Notes under the pieces: generated by a model
The model's database searches: none
What the model was told of the DNA's origin: nothing
Seen by the model: only the letters and a program-made list of their open reading frames with translations
In this document: positions 7,283 to 15,560 of the stretch, piece by piece
How the letters are laid out: the number at the start of each line of letters is the position of its first letter
Position numbering within the stretch: position 1 is the first letter of the stretch
Program-made: the position numbers and the translations under genes
NCBI RefSeq assembly: GCF_024199905.1
Contig: NZ_JANAFB010000023.1
Coordinates: forward strand, 1 to 51,536
Direction of reading: 5' to 3'
Origin: Rothia santali
GTDB lineage: Bacteria; Actinomycetota; Actinomycetes; Actinomycetales; Micrococcaceae
Length of the DNA: 51,536 nucleotides

Positions 7283-8218
7283 ATGGCGAAGATTCTCAAC
7301 AACATCACCGAGGCCATCGGGAACACCCCGCTGGTGCGGCTCAACGAGCTGGACAAGGATCTGCCCGGCAACGTCGCCGTCAAGCTCGAGTTCTACAACC
7401 CGGCCAACTCCGTCAAGGACCGCATCGGCAAGGCGATCATCGACGCCGCCGAGGCGGCCGGGGCACTGAAGCCCGGCGGGACCATCGTGGAGGGCACCTC
7501 GGGCAACACCGGGATCGCCCTGGCCATGGTCGGCGCCGCCCGCGGCTACAAGGTCATCCTGACGATGCCCGAGACGATGTCGACCGAGCGCCGCGTCATG
7601 CTGCGCGCCTACGGCGCCGAGATCGTCCTGACCCCGGGCGCCGAGGGCATGCGCGGGGCCGTGGACAAGGCCCGCGAGATCGTGGACAGCACCGAGAACG
7701 CGGTGCTCGCCCGCCAGTTCGAGAACGAGGCCAACCCCAAGGTCCACTACGAGACCACCGGCCCGGAGATCTGGGACGCCACCGACGGCCAGATCGACGT
7801 CCTGGTGCTCGGCATCGGCACCGGCGGCACCATCTCGGGCGGCGGCAAGTACCTGCGCGAGCAGAAGCCGGACCTGCGCATCGTCGCGGTCGAGCCGGGC
7901 GACTCCCCGCTGCTGACCGAGGGCAAGGCCGGCCCCCACAAGATCCAGGGCCTGGGCGCGAACTTCGTCCCGGACACCCTGGACCGCGAGATCTACGACT
8001 CGGTCACCGACGTCGCCCTCGACGACGCCGTCCGCGTCGCCCGGGAGCTCGGGGCCAAGGAGGGCATCCTCGGCGGCATCTCCACCGGCGCCAACGTCTG
8101 GGCCGCCCTGGAGGAGGCCAAGAAGTCGGAGAACGAGGGCAAGCTGATCGTGACCGTGGTCTGCGACTTCGGCGAGCGCTACATCTCCACCGTCCTGTTC
8201 GAGGACATCCGCGGCTGA
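7283..8218 (+). CDS. cysK: Cysteine synthase (O-acetylserine sulfhydrylase)
   Basis: A 311-residue PLP enzyme that makes cysteine from O-acetylserine and sulfide. The PLP lysine is Lys45 in NPANSVKDR; the acetylserine-binding loop TSGNTGIAL is at about residues 73-81; and the phosphate-binding glycines GIGTGGTISG are around 176-185. The length matches CysK rather than cystathionine beta-synthase. AGAAAGG lies about 7 nt before ATG 7283. The gene ends in a strong terminator, so it is not co-transcribed with cysE, which lies 2.7 kb downstream behind a permease and a DDAH gene. Confidence 0.95.
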   Translation: MAKILNNITEAIGNTPLVRLNELDKDLPGNVAVKLEFYNPANSVKDRIGKAIIDAAEAAGALKPGGTIVEGTSGNTGIALAMVGAARGYKVILTMPETMSTERRVMLRAYGAEIVLTPGAEGMRGAVDKAREIVDSTENAVLARQFENEANPKVHYETTGPEIWDATDGQIDVLVLGIGTGGTISGGGKYLREQKPDLRIVAVEPGDSPLLTEGKAGPHKIQGLGANFVPDTLDREIYDSVTDVALDDAVRVARELGAKEGILGGISTGANVWAALEEAKKSENEGKLIVTVVCDFGERYISTVLFEDIRG

Positions 8219-8292
8219 CCGTCCCGGGAGGATCCCCGGTGTCCCTCCCCGAGGGGGGCCGGGCGCTCCCGGAGCGGTGCCGCACGGCGCCG

Positions 8293-8330
8293 GGCCCGGG
8301 TCGGTTCGTCCAACCGACCCGGGCCTTCTC
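8293..8330 (+). terminator. Strong stem-loop terminator after cysK
   Basis: A perfect 14-bp stem, GGCCCGGGTCGGTT (8293-8306) with its complement at 8312-8325, has a 5-nt loop and is followed by TTCTCGT. It lies 75 nt after the cysK stop. Confidence 0.85.
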
Positions 8331-8496
8331 GTGCCACGACGTCATCCGGCCGGGCGTTTTGGATCGGTCGTCCCCGCGCCCCTAATGTGGCATACGTAAC
8401 CCAGGGGCCAGTCCTGGCCGGGACCCGGTCCGCGGGTCCTGCTGGGCATCGCCTCCCCGGCGTCGGACCGGGGCCCGATCTCTCAGGAGCGACCCC

Positions 8497-9936
8497 ATGG
8501 CCCCCCTCGCCCAGCAGCTGTTCAGGCGCCGGATGCCCTACGGCGTGCACGACGTCGGCACCCCCATCTCCATCGCCCAGGTCCCGGCCCGCGGGGAGCA
8601 GCGCCGCTCCCTGCGGCGGTCCCTCTCCACGACCCAGCTGACCCTGGTCGGCGTCGGCGGCACCATCGGGACGGGCATCTTCTTCATCCTCTCCGAGGCC
8701 GTGCCCGAGGCCGGGCCCGCGGTGATCGTCTCCTTCGTGCTGGCCGCGGCCGTGGCCGGGCTGACCGTGCTGTGCTACGCCGAGCTCGCCTCGACCATGC
8801 CCTCCTCGGGCTCCTCGTACTCCTACACCTACGCGACCATGGGCGAGATCACCGCGTTCGTCGTGGGGGCGTGCCTCGTGCTCGAGTACGGGGTCTCCGC
8901 GGCGGCGGTCGCCGTGGGGTGGTCCGAGTACGTCAACCTGCTGCTGGAGAACCTCCTCGGGTGGAGCCTGCCCGCGGCCCTGTCCGCGGCGCCGGAGGCG
9001 GGCGGCGTCGTCAACCTCCCCGCGGTCGTCCTGGTCGGCCTGTGCGTGTTCCTCCTGATGCGCGGGGCGCGGGAGTCGGCGCTCGCCAACTCGGTCATGG
9101 TGATCATCAAGGTCGGGGTGCTCGTGCTCTTCGCCGCGATCGCCCTCACGGGCTTCCGGTCCGACCACTTCGAGAGCTTCGCCCCGGCCGGTCTCCCGGG
9201 CATCTCGATCGCGGCCGGCTCCCTGTTCTTCTCCTTCATCGGCCTCGACGCGATCGCGACCGCCGGCGACGAGGTCAAGGACCCGCGCCGCACCATCCCC
9301 CGCGCCCTGGTGCTCGCCCTGTGCATCGTGACGGGCGTGTACCTCCTCGTCGCGGTCGCGGCCCTCGGCGCGCAGCGGTGGACCGACTTCGAGGGGCAGA
9401 GCGCGAGCCTCGCGACCATCGTGCAGAACCTCGTGGGCTCCTCGTGGCCGGGGACGCTGCTGGCCGTCGGCGCCGTCATCTCGATCTTCTCGGTGACCCT
9501 GATCTGCCTCTACGGGCAGACGCGGATCCTGTACACGATGGGCCGCGACGGGCTCATCTCGCGGCGCTTCGCCCGGGTCAGCGCCCGCCGCTCGGTCCCG
9601 GTGTTCAACACGCTCACGGTGGGCGCCGGCGTCGCGATCCTGGCGGGCCTGCTGCCGATCGGCATCCTCGCCGACCTGACCAGCGTCGGCACCCTGACGG
9701 CCTTCGGTCTGGTCGCGGTGGGCGTGATGGTCCTGCGCCGCACGGCCCCGGACCTCGACCGGGGCTTCCGGGTGCCCGGCTACCCCGTGACGCCGCTCCT
9801 CACGGTCGTGGCGTGCCTGTACCTCATCTCCGGGCTCAGCGCGAGCACGCTGACGGCGTTCGCCCTGTGGATCGCCGTGGCCCTCGTCTTCTACCTCACC
9901 TGGAGCCGGCGGCACTCCGAGCTCGCGACCCTGTGA
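8497..9936 (+). CDS. APC superfamily amino-acid permease (CAT-like)
   Basis: A 479-residue membrane protein with about 12 hydrophobic segments after a 45-residue cytoplasmic tail rich in Arg (QRRSLRRSLSTTQL). The first segment contains VGVGGTIGTGIF, the APC substrate-binding GxGxxIGxGIF signature. FSFIGLDAIATAGDEVKDPRRTIPRAL is the classic family loop, split here by the sixth segment. Similarity is closest to cationic or general amino-acid transporters. ATG 8497 has AGGAG about 7 nt upstream. The following DDAH gene starts 53 bp after its stop, so arginine, citrulline or methylarginine are plausible substrates. That assignment rests on context only. Confidence 0.9.
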   Translation: MAPLAQQLFRRRMPYGVHDVGTPISIAQVPARGEQRRSLRRSLSTTQLTLVGVGGTIGTGIFFILSEAVPEAGPAVIVSFVLAAAVAGLTVLCYAELASTMPSSGSSYSYTYATMGEITAFVVGACLVLEYGVSAAAVAVGWSEYVNLLLENLLGWSLPAALSAAPEAGGVVNLPAVVLVGLCVFLLMRGARESALANSVMVIIKVGVLVLFAAIALTGFRSDHFESFAPAGLPGISIAAGSLFFSFIGLDAIATAGDEVKDPRRTIPRALVLALCIVTGVYLLVAVAALGAQRWTDFEGQSASLATIVQNLVGSSWPGTLLAVGAVISIFSVTLICLYGQTRILYTMGRDGLISRRFARVSARRSVPVFNTLTVGAGVAILAGLLPIGILADLTSVGTLTAFGLVAVGVMVLRRTAPDLDRGFRVPGYPVTPLLTVVACLYLISGLSASTLTAFALWIAVALVFYLTWSRRHSELATL

Positions 9937-9989
9937 GCCGCCCCGCCTCCCCGGCCCTCGTCCCCACCCCCTACGAAAGGTTCCGCACC

Positions 9990-10760
9990 ATGTCCACCAT
10001 CGCCCTCGTCCGCCGCCCCGGTCCCGGACTCGACTCCGGGCTCGTCGAGAACATCGAGAAGGTCCACGTGGACCTCGACGCCGCCCGCGAGCAGTGGGAG
10101 GGCTACGTCGCGGCCCTGAAGGACCACGGCTGGAGCGTCGTCGAGGTGGAGGCCGCCGACGACTGCCCCGACGCCGTGTTCGTCGAGGACAGCGTCGTGA
10201 TGTTCCGCAACGTGGCCGTGCTGACCCGCCCCGGCGCCGACGAGCGCAAGCCCGAGATCGAGGGCACCCGCCGCGCGCTCGAGGAGCTCGGCTGCTCGAT
10301 CAACGCCATCAAGGCCCCCGGGACCCTCGACGGCGGCGACGTCCTCAAGGTCGGGGACACCGTCTACGTGGGCCGCGGCGGGCGGACCAACGCCGAGGGC
10401 GTGGCGCAGCTGCGCTCGATCCTGACCCCGCTCGGCGCGCGGGTCGTGGCCGTCCCGGTCACCCAGGTCCTGCACCTGAAGACGGCCGTGACCGCGCTGC
10501 CGGACGGCACCGTCATCGGCTACCCGGACTTCGTGGACGAGCCGGGGATCTTCGGCCGGTTCACGGCCGTGCCGGAGCCGCACGGGACCGCCGTGGTGTG
10601 CCTCAGCGAGACGGACCTGCTGATCTCGGCCTCGGCCCCGCGCACCGCTCAGATGCTGCGGGAGCGGGGGTACCGGGTCACGGAGGTCGCGATCTCGGAG
10701 TTCGAGAAGCTGGAGGGCTGCCCGACCTGCCTCTCGGTCAGGGTCCGCTGCCTCGTCTGA
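9990..10760 (+). CDS. Dimethylarginine dimethylaminohydrolase (DDAH)
   Basis: A 256-residue guanidino-group modifying enzyme that hydrolyses N-omega-methylated arginines to citrulline and (di)methylamine. Family features: DAVFVEDSVV (about residues 63-72), the substrate loop GTLDGGDVLKVG, His in VTQVLHLKTAVTALP (about 161-175), and the catalytic Cys near the C-terminus in GCPTCLSVR (about residue 247). GAAAGG is some 8 nt before ATG 9990. It forms a probable two-gene operon with the upstream permease, consistent with scavenging methylarginines from protein turnover for nitrogen. The pair separates cysK from cysE. Confidence 0.92.
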   Translation: MSTIALVRRPGPGLDSGLVENIEKVHVDLDAAREQWEGYVAALKDHGWSVVEVEAADDCPDAVFVEDSVVMFRNVAVLTRPGADERKPEIEGTRRALEELGCSINAIKAPGTLDGGDVLKVGDTVYVGRGGRTNAEGVAQLRSILTPLGARVVAVPVTQVLHLKTAVTALPDGTVIGYPDFVDEPGIFGRFTAVPEPHGTAVVCLSETDLLISASAPRTAQMLRERGYRVTEVAISEFEKLEGCPTCLSVRVRCLV

Positions 10761-10941
10761 CCGCCGGCGCGGGGGCCGCGGGCGGGGCGACCCTGCCCCG
10801 TCCCCCGCGGCCGCCGGCCGGCCCCGGACGCCCCGGGAATAGGACGACGCCGGACGGGGTTGTCCCAGCAGAATCCCGCCCCGGCGGGCCGGAGGCCGTC
10901 CTGGACGCCGCCGCATCCACCGTCAGACGAAAGCGTGACAC

Positions 10942-11526
10942 GTGAGTTTCCTGAGCCGACTGCGAGAAGACCTCGACACCGCCCGCACCCACGACCCGGC
11001 CGCCCGGGGCGACGCGGAGATTCTCATCAACTACTCGGGGCTCCACGCCATCTGGATCCACCGTCTGGCGCACGCCCTGTGGCGCCGCGACGGGCTGCGC
11101 ACCCTGGCTCGCACCGTCTCCCAGGCGGGCCGCCTGATCACGGGCATCGAGATCCACCCGGGCGCTACCATCGGCCGCCGCTTCTTCATCGACCACGGCA
11201 TGGGCGTGGTGATCGGCGAGACCGCGGAGGTCGGCGACGACGTCATGCTCTACCACGGGGTGACCCTCGGCGGGCGATCCCTGGCCAAGGTCAAGCGGCA
11301 CCCGACGCTGGGCGACGGCGTCACCGTCGGGGCCGGGGCCAAGATCCTCGGGCCGATCACGATCGGTGCGGGCTCGGCCGTGGGCGCCAACGCCGTGGTG
11401 GTCCGGGACGCTCCCCCGGCGTCGATCATCACCGGCATCCCCGCGACCGCCCGGCCGCGCACCCCGGAGAAGACCGCGCCGCTGGTGGACCCGGTGACGT
11501 ACATCGACCCGGCCATGTGGATCTGA
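10942..11526 (+). CDS. cysE: Serine O-acetyltransferase
   Basis: A 194-residue enzyme making O-acetylserine, the CysK substrate. The N-terminal helical region with [17 protein letters not shown] is followed by left-handed beta-helix hexapeptides (about residues 70-165), including [19 protein letters not shown] and the active-site block YHGVTLGG. It is the short, Bacillus/actinobacterial type. The GTG start at 10942 has a weak GAAAG about 10 nt upstream. It is the last gene before a perfect bidirectional terminator shared with gnd. cysK lies 2.7 kb upstream on the same strand. Confidence 0.95.
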   Translation: MSFLSRLREDLDTARTHDPAARGDAEILINYSGLHAIWIHRLAHALWRRDGLRTLARTVSQAGRLITGIEIHPGATIGRRFFIDHGMGVVIGETAEVGDDVMLYHGVTLGGRSLAKVKRHPTLGDGVTVGAGAKILGPITIGAGSAVGANAVVVRDAPPASIITGIPATARPRTPEKTAPLVDPVTYIDPAMWI

Positions 11527-11613
11527 CCCTTCGGAGCAGGCCGCGCGGTGCCGCGCGGGTGAACCGGTCCGCGCCGCCGGAGCAGGCCGCGCCGGACTGA
11601 CGGCCCGGAGACG

Positions 11614-11655
11614 ACGGAACGCCCCCGCTCATCGCGATGAGCGGGGGCGTTCCGT
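11614..11655. terminator. Perfect 19-bp stem between cysE and gnd (bidirectional)
   Basis: ACGGAACGCCCCCGCTCAT (11614-11632) pairs without mismatch to 11637-11655 around a CGCG loop. It lies between the convergent cysE and gnd stop codons and can serve both strands. Confidence 0.85.
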
Positions 11656-11694
11656 CACGTCCGGGCCCGGGCGTGCGCGGCGGGCCCGTGGGAC

Positions 11695-13224
11695 CTACTT
11701 ACTGGGCTCCTTGTTGACGCGGTCCACGGGCTCGGGGGCGATCTCGCCGTCCGTGCGGACCTCGGAGCGGTCCTCCGACCACAGGGTGTGGAAGGTCCCC
11801 TCCTCGTCCACCCGGTGGTAGGTGTGCGCGCCGAAGAAGTCGCGCTGGCCCTGGATGAGGGCCGCGGGCAGGCGCTTGCGGCGCAGCGCGTCGTAGTAGG
11901 ACAGGGAGGACGCGAAGACCGGCACCGGGATCCCGAGCGCGGTCGCCTTGACCACTACGCGCCGCCACGAGGGCACGAGCTCCTCGACGACCTCGAGGAA
12001 GCCGGGCGCCAGCAGCATGTTCACCGGGGCGTCGTCCCCCTGGTAGGCGTCCATGATCTCGCCCAGCAGCTCCGCCCGGATGATGCAGCCGGCGCGCCAC
12101 AGCGAGGCAATGGTGTCCAGCTTGAGGTCCCACCCGAACTCCTTGCCGGCGGAGCCGAGCATGTCCAGTCCCTGGGCGTAGGAGACCAGCTTGGAGGCGT
12201 ACAGCGCGCGGCGGACGTCCTCGACGAACTCGGGGTCGGCGTGGGCGACGCCGGTCGAGGCGATGAGTCCGCTCGTCAGCTTCTCCTGCGCCTGCTCCCG
12301 TGCCTCCGGCTCGGAGGAGGACAGCGCGCGGGCGAAGACCGACTCGGCGATCCCCGACACGGGCGAGCCCAGGTCCAGGGCCGACTGCACGGTCCAGCGG
12401 CCGGTGCCCTTCTGCCCCGCCTGGTCGACGATGACGTCCACGAGCGGCTTGCCGGTCTTCTCGTCCACCTGCGAGAGCACCTCGGCGGTGATCTCGATCA
12501 GGTAAGAGCTGAGGTCGGTCTCGTTCCACCGGCGGAAGACCTCGGCCTGCTCCGCGGGCTCGATCCCGGCGACCGAGCGCAGCAGGTCGTAGGCCTCGCC
12601 GATGACCTGCATGTCGGCGTACTCGATGCCGTTGTGGACCATCTTGACGAAGTGGCCCGCGCCGTCGGTGTCGATCCAGGCGCAGCAGGGGGTGCCGTCG
12701 TCGGCCTTCGCCGCGATCTTCTCGAGCATGGGGCCCACGGACTCGTAGGACTGCTCGGAGCCGCCGGGCATGATGGACGGGCCGTTGAGCGCGCCCTCCT
12801 CGCCACCGGAGACGCCGACGCCGACGAAGTGCAGGCCGTGCTCGGCGCACTCCTTCTCGCGGCGGATGGTGTCCTTGAAGTAGGAGTTGCCGCCGTCGAT
12901 GATGATGTCGTCCCGGTCCAGGAGCGGGATCAGCGACTCGATGACCGAGTCCACCGGGGCGCCGGCCTTGACCATGATCAGGATGCGGCGCGGGGACTCC
13001 AGCGAGTCCACGAGCTCCTGCAGCGACTCGGTGCGGACGAAGTCGCCGTCGTCGCCGTGCTTGGCCAGCAGCTCGTCGGTCTTGCCGACCGAGCGGTTGT
13101 GCAGCGCCACGGTGTAGCCGTTGCGGGCCAGGTTGCGGGCCAGGTTGGCTCCCATGACGGCGAGACCGGTGACCCCGATCTGCGCCGTGCCGGACTTTTC
13201 AGAGGATGAGGTGTCTACTGCCAT
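11695..13224 (-). CDS. gnd: 6-phosphogluconate dehydrogenase, NADP-dependent, decarboxylating
   Basis: A 509-residue enzyme of the pentose phosphate pathway: 6-phosphogluconate to ribulose 5-phosphate, CO2 and NADPH. The NADP fold GVTGLAVMGANLARNLARNG (about residues 18-37) and the NADP-preferring HNRS follow a Ser-rich N-terminus. Substrate residues are visible in DGGNSYF, GVSGGEEGA and KMVHNGIEYADMQ (catalytic Lys and the neighbouring Glu/Asn). The C-terminal domain ends with RDFFGAHTYHRVDEEGTFHTLW, the long-chain type. The ATG has no Shine-Dalgarno sequence; TAGGCT lies 6 nt before it, so it is probably leaderless. It is divergent from the SLC13-like gene. Confidence 0.96.
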   Translation of the reverse strand: MAVDTSSSEKSGTAQIGVTGLAVMGANLARNLARNGYTVALHNRSVGKTDELLAKHGDDGDFVRTESLQELVDSLESPRRILIMVKAGAPVDSVIESLIPLLDRDDIIIDGGNSYFKDTIRREKECAEHGLHFVGVGVSGGEEGALNGPSIMPGGSEQSYESVGPMLEKIAAKADDGTPCCAWIDTDGAGHFVKMVHNGIEYADMQVIGEAYDLLRSVAGIEPAEQAEVFRRWNETDLSSYLIEITAEVLSQVDEKTGKPLVDVIVDQAGQKGTGRWTVQSALDLGSPVSGIAESVFARALSSSEPEAREQAQEKLTSGLIASTGVAHADPEFVEDVRRALYASKLVSYAQGLDMLGSAGKEFGWDLKLDTIASLWRAGCIIRAELLGEIMDAYQGDDAPVNMLLAPGFLEVVEELVPSWRRVVVKATALGIPVPVFASSLSYYDALRRKRLPAALIQGQRDFFGAHTYHRVDEEGTFHTLWSEDRSEVRTDGEIAPEPVDRVNKEPSK

Positions 13225-13230
13225 GGTCTT

Positions 13231-13236
13231 AGCCTA
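13231..13236 (-). promoter_or_regulatory. -10 box TAGGCT, 6 nt before the gnd start codon
   Basis: On the minus strand TAGGCT is followed by AAGACC and ATG. The spacing places the transcript start at the start codon. Confidence 0.6.
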
Positions 13237-13283
13237 CGCGCACGGGCCCGCCGGTCCGGGCGGATCGCCGCGAGGACACGACG

Positions 13284-13318
13284 GGGGCTCGGGGCTCGGG
13301 GCTCGGGGCTCGGGGCTC
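13284..13318. repeat. Five perfect GGGGCTC heptamers in the SLC13-like promoter
   Basis: GGGGCTC occurs five times head to tail (13284-13318), plus a partial sixth copy running into GGGAGTA. The array lies just upstream of the putative -10 box at 13324, where the -35 element would be expected. It also lies within the shared upstream region of gnd. Confidence 0.95.
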
Positions 13319-13323
13319 GGGAG

Positions 13324-13329
13324 TAGCGT
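13324..13329 (+). promoter_or_regulatory. -10 box TAGCGT, 6 nt before the SLC13-like start codon
   Basis: TAGCGT is followed by GGCACT and then ATG 13336, with no ribosome binding site. This is consistent with a leaderless mRNA. The heptamer array ends 5 bp upstream of the box. Confidence 0.5.
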
Positions 13330-13335
13330 GGCACT

Positions 13336-14412
13336 ATGCTCGAACTCGCGGACCGCGCGATCCCCGTGCTGGGGTTCCTCCTCGGGATGACGCTGGTCGC
13401 CGAGCTGGCCGACCGCGCCGGGCTGTTCCGCGCCGTCGCCGCGCTGCTGGTGCGCTGGACCAGGGGCTCGGTCCCCGTCCTCTGGCTCGGGATCGTCGTC
13501 GCGGCGATCCTGTGCACCGCGTTCCTCTCCCTGGACACCACGGCGGTGCTGCTGACCCCGGCGGTCCTCGCCGTCGCGCAGCGCCTGCGCATCGACCCGC
13601 GGCCCTTCGCCTACACCTGCGTCTGGCTCGCGAACACCGCCTCGCTGTTCCTGCCCGTCTCCAACCTCACCAACCTGCTGGCGATCTCGGCGCGCTCGCT
13701 GAGCACGCGGGCCCTCCTGGCCGAGATGTGGCTGCCCGGCTCGGTGACGGTCCTGGTGACGGTCGCGCTCCTGGCCCTGCTGTTCCGGCGGACCCTGTGG
13801 CGCGGCGGGCGCGCCGCGCGGGCCGCGGGGCGGGGGCGCCACCCGCTGCTCGGCGCCGCGGCGGCGGTCGTGGCCGGGCTGGCGGCCGCGATCCTCCTCG
13901 GCGCGGACGTCACGCTCGCGGCTCTGGGCGCGGCGGCGGCGCTGATCATTGCCACGGCCGTGCTCGAGCCCGGCCGGCTGCGTGGCCTCCCCGTGCCGTG
14001 GCGCCTGATGCTGGGGGTCGCGGCCCTGTTCGTCCTGGTCCAGCTCGCCCGGGGGGCGGTGCTCGACGACGCCCTCGCCGGCCTCGCGTTCGGCCACGAC
14101 CCGCTGGGCCTCCTGGGCGTCGCCGGCGGCGGCGCCGCCCTCGCCAACCTCATCAACAACCTGCCGGCCTACCTCGCGCTGGAGGGCATCGCGGAGGGAT
14201 CGCCCCTGCTGGGGGCGGCCCTGCTCGTGGGCGTCAATGCGGGCGCGCTCGTGACGCCCTGGGCGAGCCTGGCCACGCTGCTGTGGCTCGGCCGCTGCCG
14301 GGCGGCGGGCGTGCGGATCCACCTGGGCGGCTTCACGGCCCGCGGGGCCCTGCTGGTCTGCCTCGCGGTCCCGGCCGCGACGCTGGCGCTCGGCCTCGGG
14401 ACGCCGGGCTGA
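13336..14412 (+). CDS. SLC13/ArsB-type anion permease (ion transporter superfamily)
   Basis: A 358-residue membrane protein with about ten hydrophobic segments. Features of the IT superfamily are FLSLDTTAVLLTPAVLAVA (about residues 58-76), the helix-breaking LPVSNLTNLLAI (about 105-116) and, in the second half, ANLINNLPAYLALEGIA with MTLV- and NAGALVTPWASLATLLW. These Asn/Thr-Pro loops line the substrate site in ArsB, NhaD and SLC13 proteins. At 358 aa it is shorter than the usual 420-450, so one pair of helices may be missing. The substrate (arsenite, dicarboxylate or sodium exchange) cannot be decided. No arsenic genes are adjacent. Confidence 0.8.
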   Translation: MLELADRAIPVLGFLLGMTLVAELADRAGLFRAVAALLVRWTRGSVPVLWLGIVVAAILCTAFLSLDTTAVLLTPAVLAVAQRLRIDPRPFAYTCVWLANTASLFLPVSNLTNLLAISARSLSTRALLAEMWLPGSVTVLVTVALLALLFRRTLWRGGRAARAAGRGRHPLLGAAAAVVAGLAAAILLGADVTLAALGAAAALIIATAVLEPGRLRGLPVPWRLMLGVAALFVLVQLARGAVLDDALAGLAFGHDPLGLLGVAGGGAALANLINNLPAYLALEGIAEGSPLLGAALLVGVNAGALVTPWASLATLLWLGRCRAAGVRIHLGGFTARGALLVCLAVPAATLALGLGTPG

Positions 14413-14494
14413 GGTGCGCGGCCGGTGGCCGGGCGCAGGTCTGCGATTGGCGGCCGGGCGGGGCACCGGGTCGGCGGTCGGACGCCGGGCGGGG

Positions 14495-14533
14495 TGCCGA
14501 CCGCAGGAATGCCGACCGCTGGGTGCCGACCGC
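14495..14533. repeat. Three spaced copies of TGCCGACCGC
   Basis: Identical decamers start at 14495, 14510 and 14524, in the 203-bp gap between two convergent genes. A related inverted GCGGTCGG lies just upstream at about 14475. No promoter is needed here, so this looks like simple repeat expansion or a poor terminator region. Confidence 0.7.
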
Positions 14534-14615
14534 GGGCGTCGTCGTGCCCTCCCGCGGCCCGGCCCCGGCTTGGGCCGCACCGAGCGTGGCGGTCAGGCCA
14601 CCCCGAAGCCGGTGC

Positions 14616-15161
14616 TCAGGCGACCCCGAACTCGGCGCGGTAGTGCTCCACCAGCCGCGGGTGGTAGTCCGCGAAGTCGACCGACCCCGGGTCCTCCCCC
14701 GCCTCGGCGAGCTGCATCCGGTCGAGGTAGTAGTCCCAGCCGGGGCCGAAGTCGAGGGCCGCCTCGGGCGAGGTCAGCACGTGCGTGAACGACAGAACCG
14801 TCCGCTCCCCTTCCTGGGCGAGGTCGAAGGCGAAGAGCCACTCGTCCGCGGCCGCGTGCTCCCCCGGCGCGTCCGAGGCCGAGCGCACGGCCAGCCGGCG
14901 GGAGGGCACGCACTCGTCGATGGTCACGCGGCTGGGCGCGGGATCCTCGCCCTCGAAGAGCATGGTGAACTCCACGGCGCCCGACGCCGGGTCCCCCGAC
15001 CAGGTGCCGACCCAGCGGGCCAGGCGGTCCGGGTCCGTCACGGCCGCCCACACGGAGTCGAGCGGCGAGTCGAGCGAGCGCCGGTAGGCGAGCATGAGGA
15101 CGCCGTCGCGCTCAATGCGGCGGCCGGTCGCGGTGGGAGGGGTCGGGAGGGGCGGGGTCAT
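14616..15161 (-). CDS. SRPBCC/AHSA1-like domain protein
   Basis: A 181-residue single-domain protein of the START/Bet v1-like (SRPBCC) fold. Visible features: YRRSLDSPLDSVWAAVTDPD (about residues 26-45, the first helix-grip motif), RLARWVGTW, a middle beta sheet with EWLFAFDL, and the C-terminal long helix after SFTHVLTSPEAALDFGPGWDYYLDRMQ. The family binds hydrophobic ligands or acts as an Hsp90-activator-like protein; no specific role is known here. ATG 15161 follows AGGAGG with a 5-nt gap. The first 15 residues are Pro/Thr-rich. It stands alone between two transporters. Confidence 0.88.
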   Translation of the reverse strand: MTPPLPTPPTATGRRIERDGVLMLAYRRSLDSPLDSVWAAVTDPDRLARWVGTWSGDPASGAVEFTMLFEGEDPAPSRVTIDECVPSRRLAVRSASDAPGEHAAADEWLFAFDLAQEGERTVLSFTHVLTSPEAALDFGPGWDYYLDRMQLAEAGEDPGSVDFADYHPRLVEHYRAEFGVA

Positions 15162-15285
15162 GGGGTCCTCCTAGGATCCGGGGACGGGTCGCACCGAGGG
15201 CCGGCGCGCCGGCTCAGTGCCGGGCCGAGGCCGTGCCCGCCGAGCGCGGATGCGCTCCGCCGCGGCGGGATGGCGCCTCAGCATT

Positions 15286-15301
15286 AGTGAGCCAGGTCAC
15301 T
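15286..15301. promoter_or_regulatory. Inverted repeat AGTGA-N6-TCACT
   Basis: Perfect 5-bp arms are separated by GCCAGG, 125 bp upstream of the SRPBCC start and 260 bp upstream of the MatC-like gene. The shape fits a repressor site, but the regulator is unknown. Confidence 0.4.
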
Positions 15302-15395
15302 CCCACACCATAGCGCGCTCGGCATCGAGGCCGGTGCGCGGCGGGGTGGAGTCGACCCCGTCCCGGAACACGCATTCACACCGCGTGTGACTATT

Positions 15396-15429
15396 TGGGC
15401 AGATACTTGACAAAAGTAGATAATCTGCC
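15396..15429 (+). promoter_or_regulatory. Promoter overlapped by inverted repeat GGCAGAT-N18-ATCTGCC
   Basis: TGGGCA (15396-15401), a 17-bp spacer and GATAAT (15419-15424) form a plausible sigma-70 type promoter. The arms GGCAGAT (15398-15404) and ATCTGCC (15423-15429) cover the -35 and -10 elements, so a bound dimer could block RNA polymerase. An alternative -35, TTGACA, sits at 15407-15412 but lacks a good -10 partner. Confidence 0.55.
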
Positions 15430-15560
15430 AGAGTGAGAGTGCTTCACCGGTCAATGACGTCCGTCACAGGAAAGCCGGCCGCGGTCCCCGCGCCCCTCCT
15501 GTTCGGCTTCGTCGGGAACCGGTTCCCCGCACGTCGCCCGCACCCACGAACAGGAACACC

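Larger units (their letters stand above)
15162..15560. other. 399-bp gene-free region with candidate operators
   Basis: No convincing ORF. It holds the SRPBCC upstream region, an interrupted palindrome at 15286, a promoter with an inverted repeat at 15396-15429 and a short TGACG-TC-CGTCA palindrome near 15454. GC content drops sharply around 15370-15430, as expected for a promoter. Confidence 0.7.
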
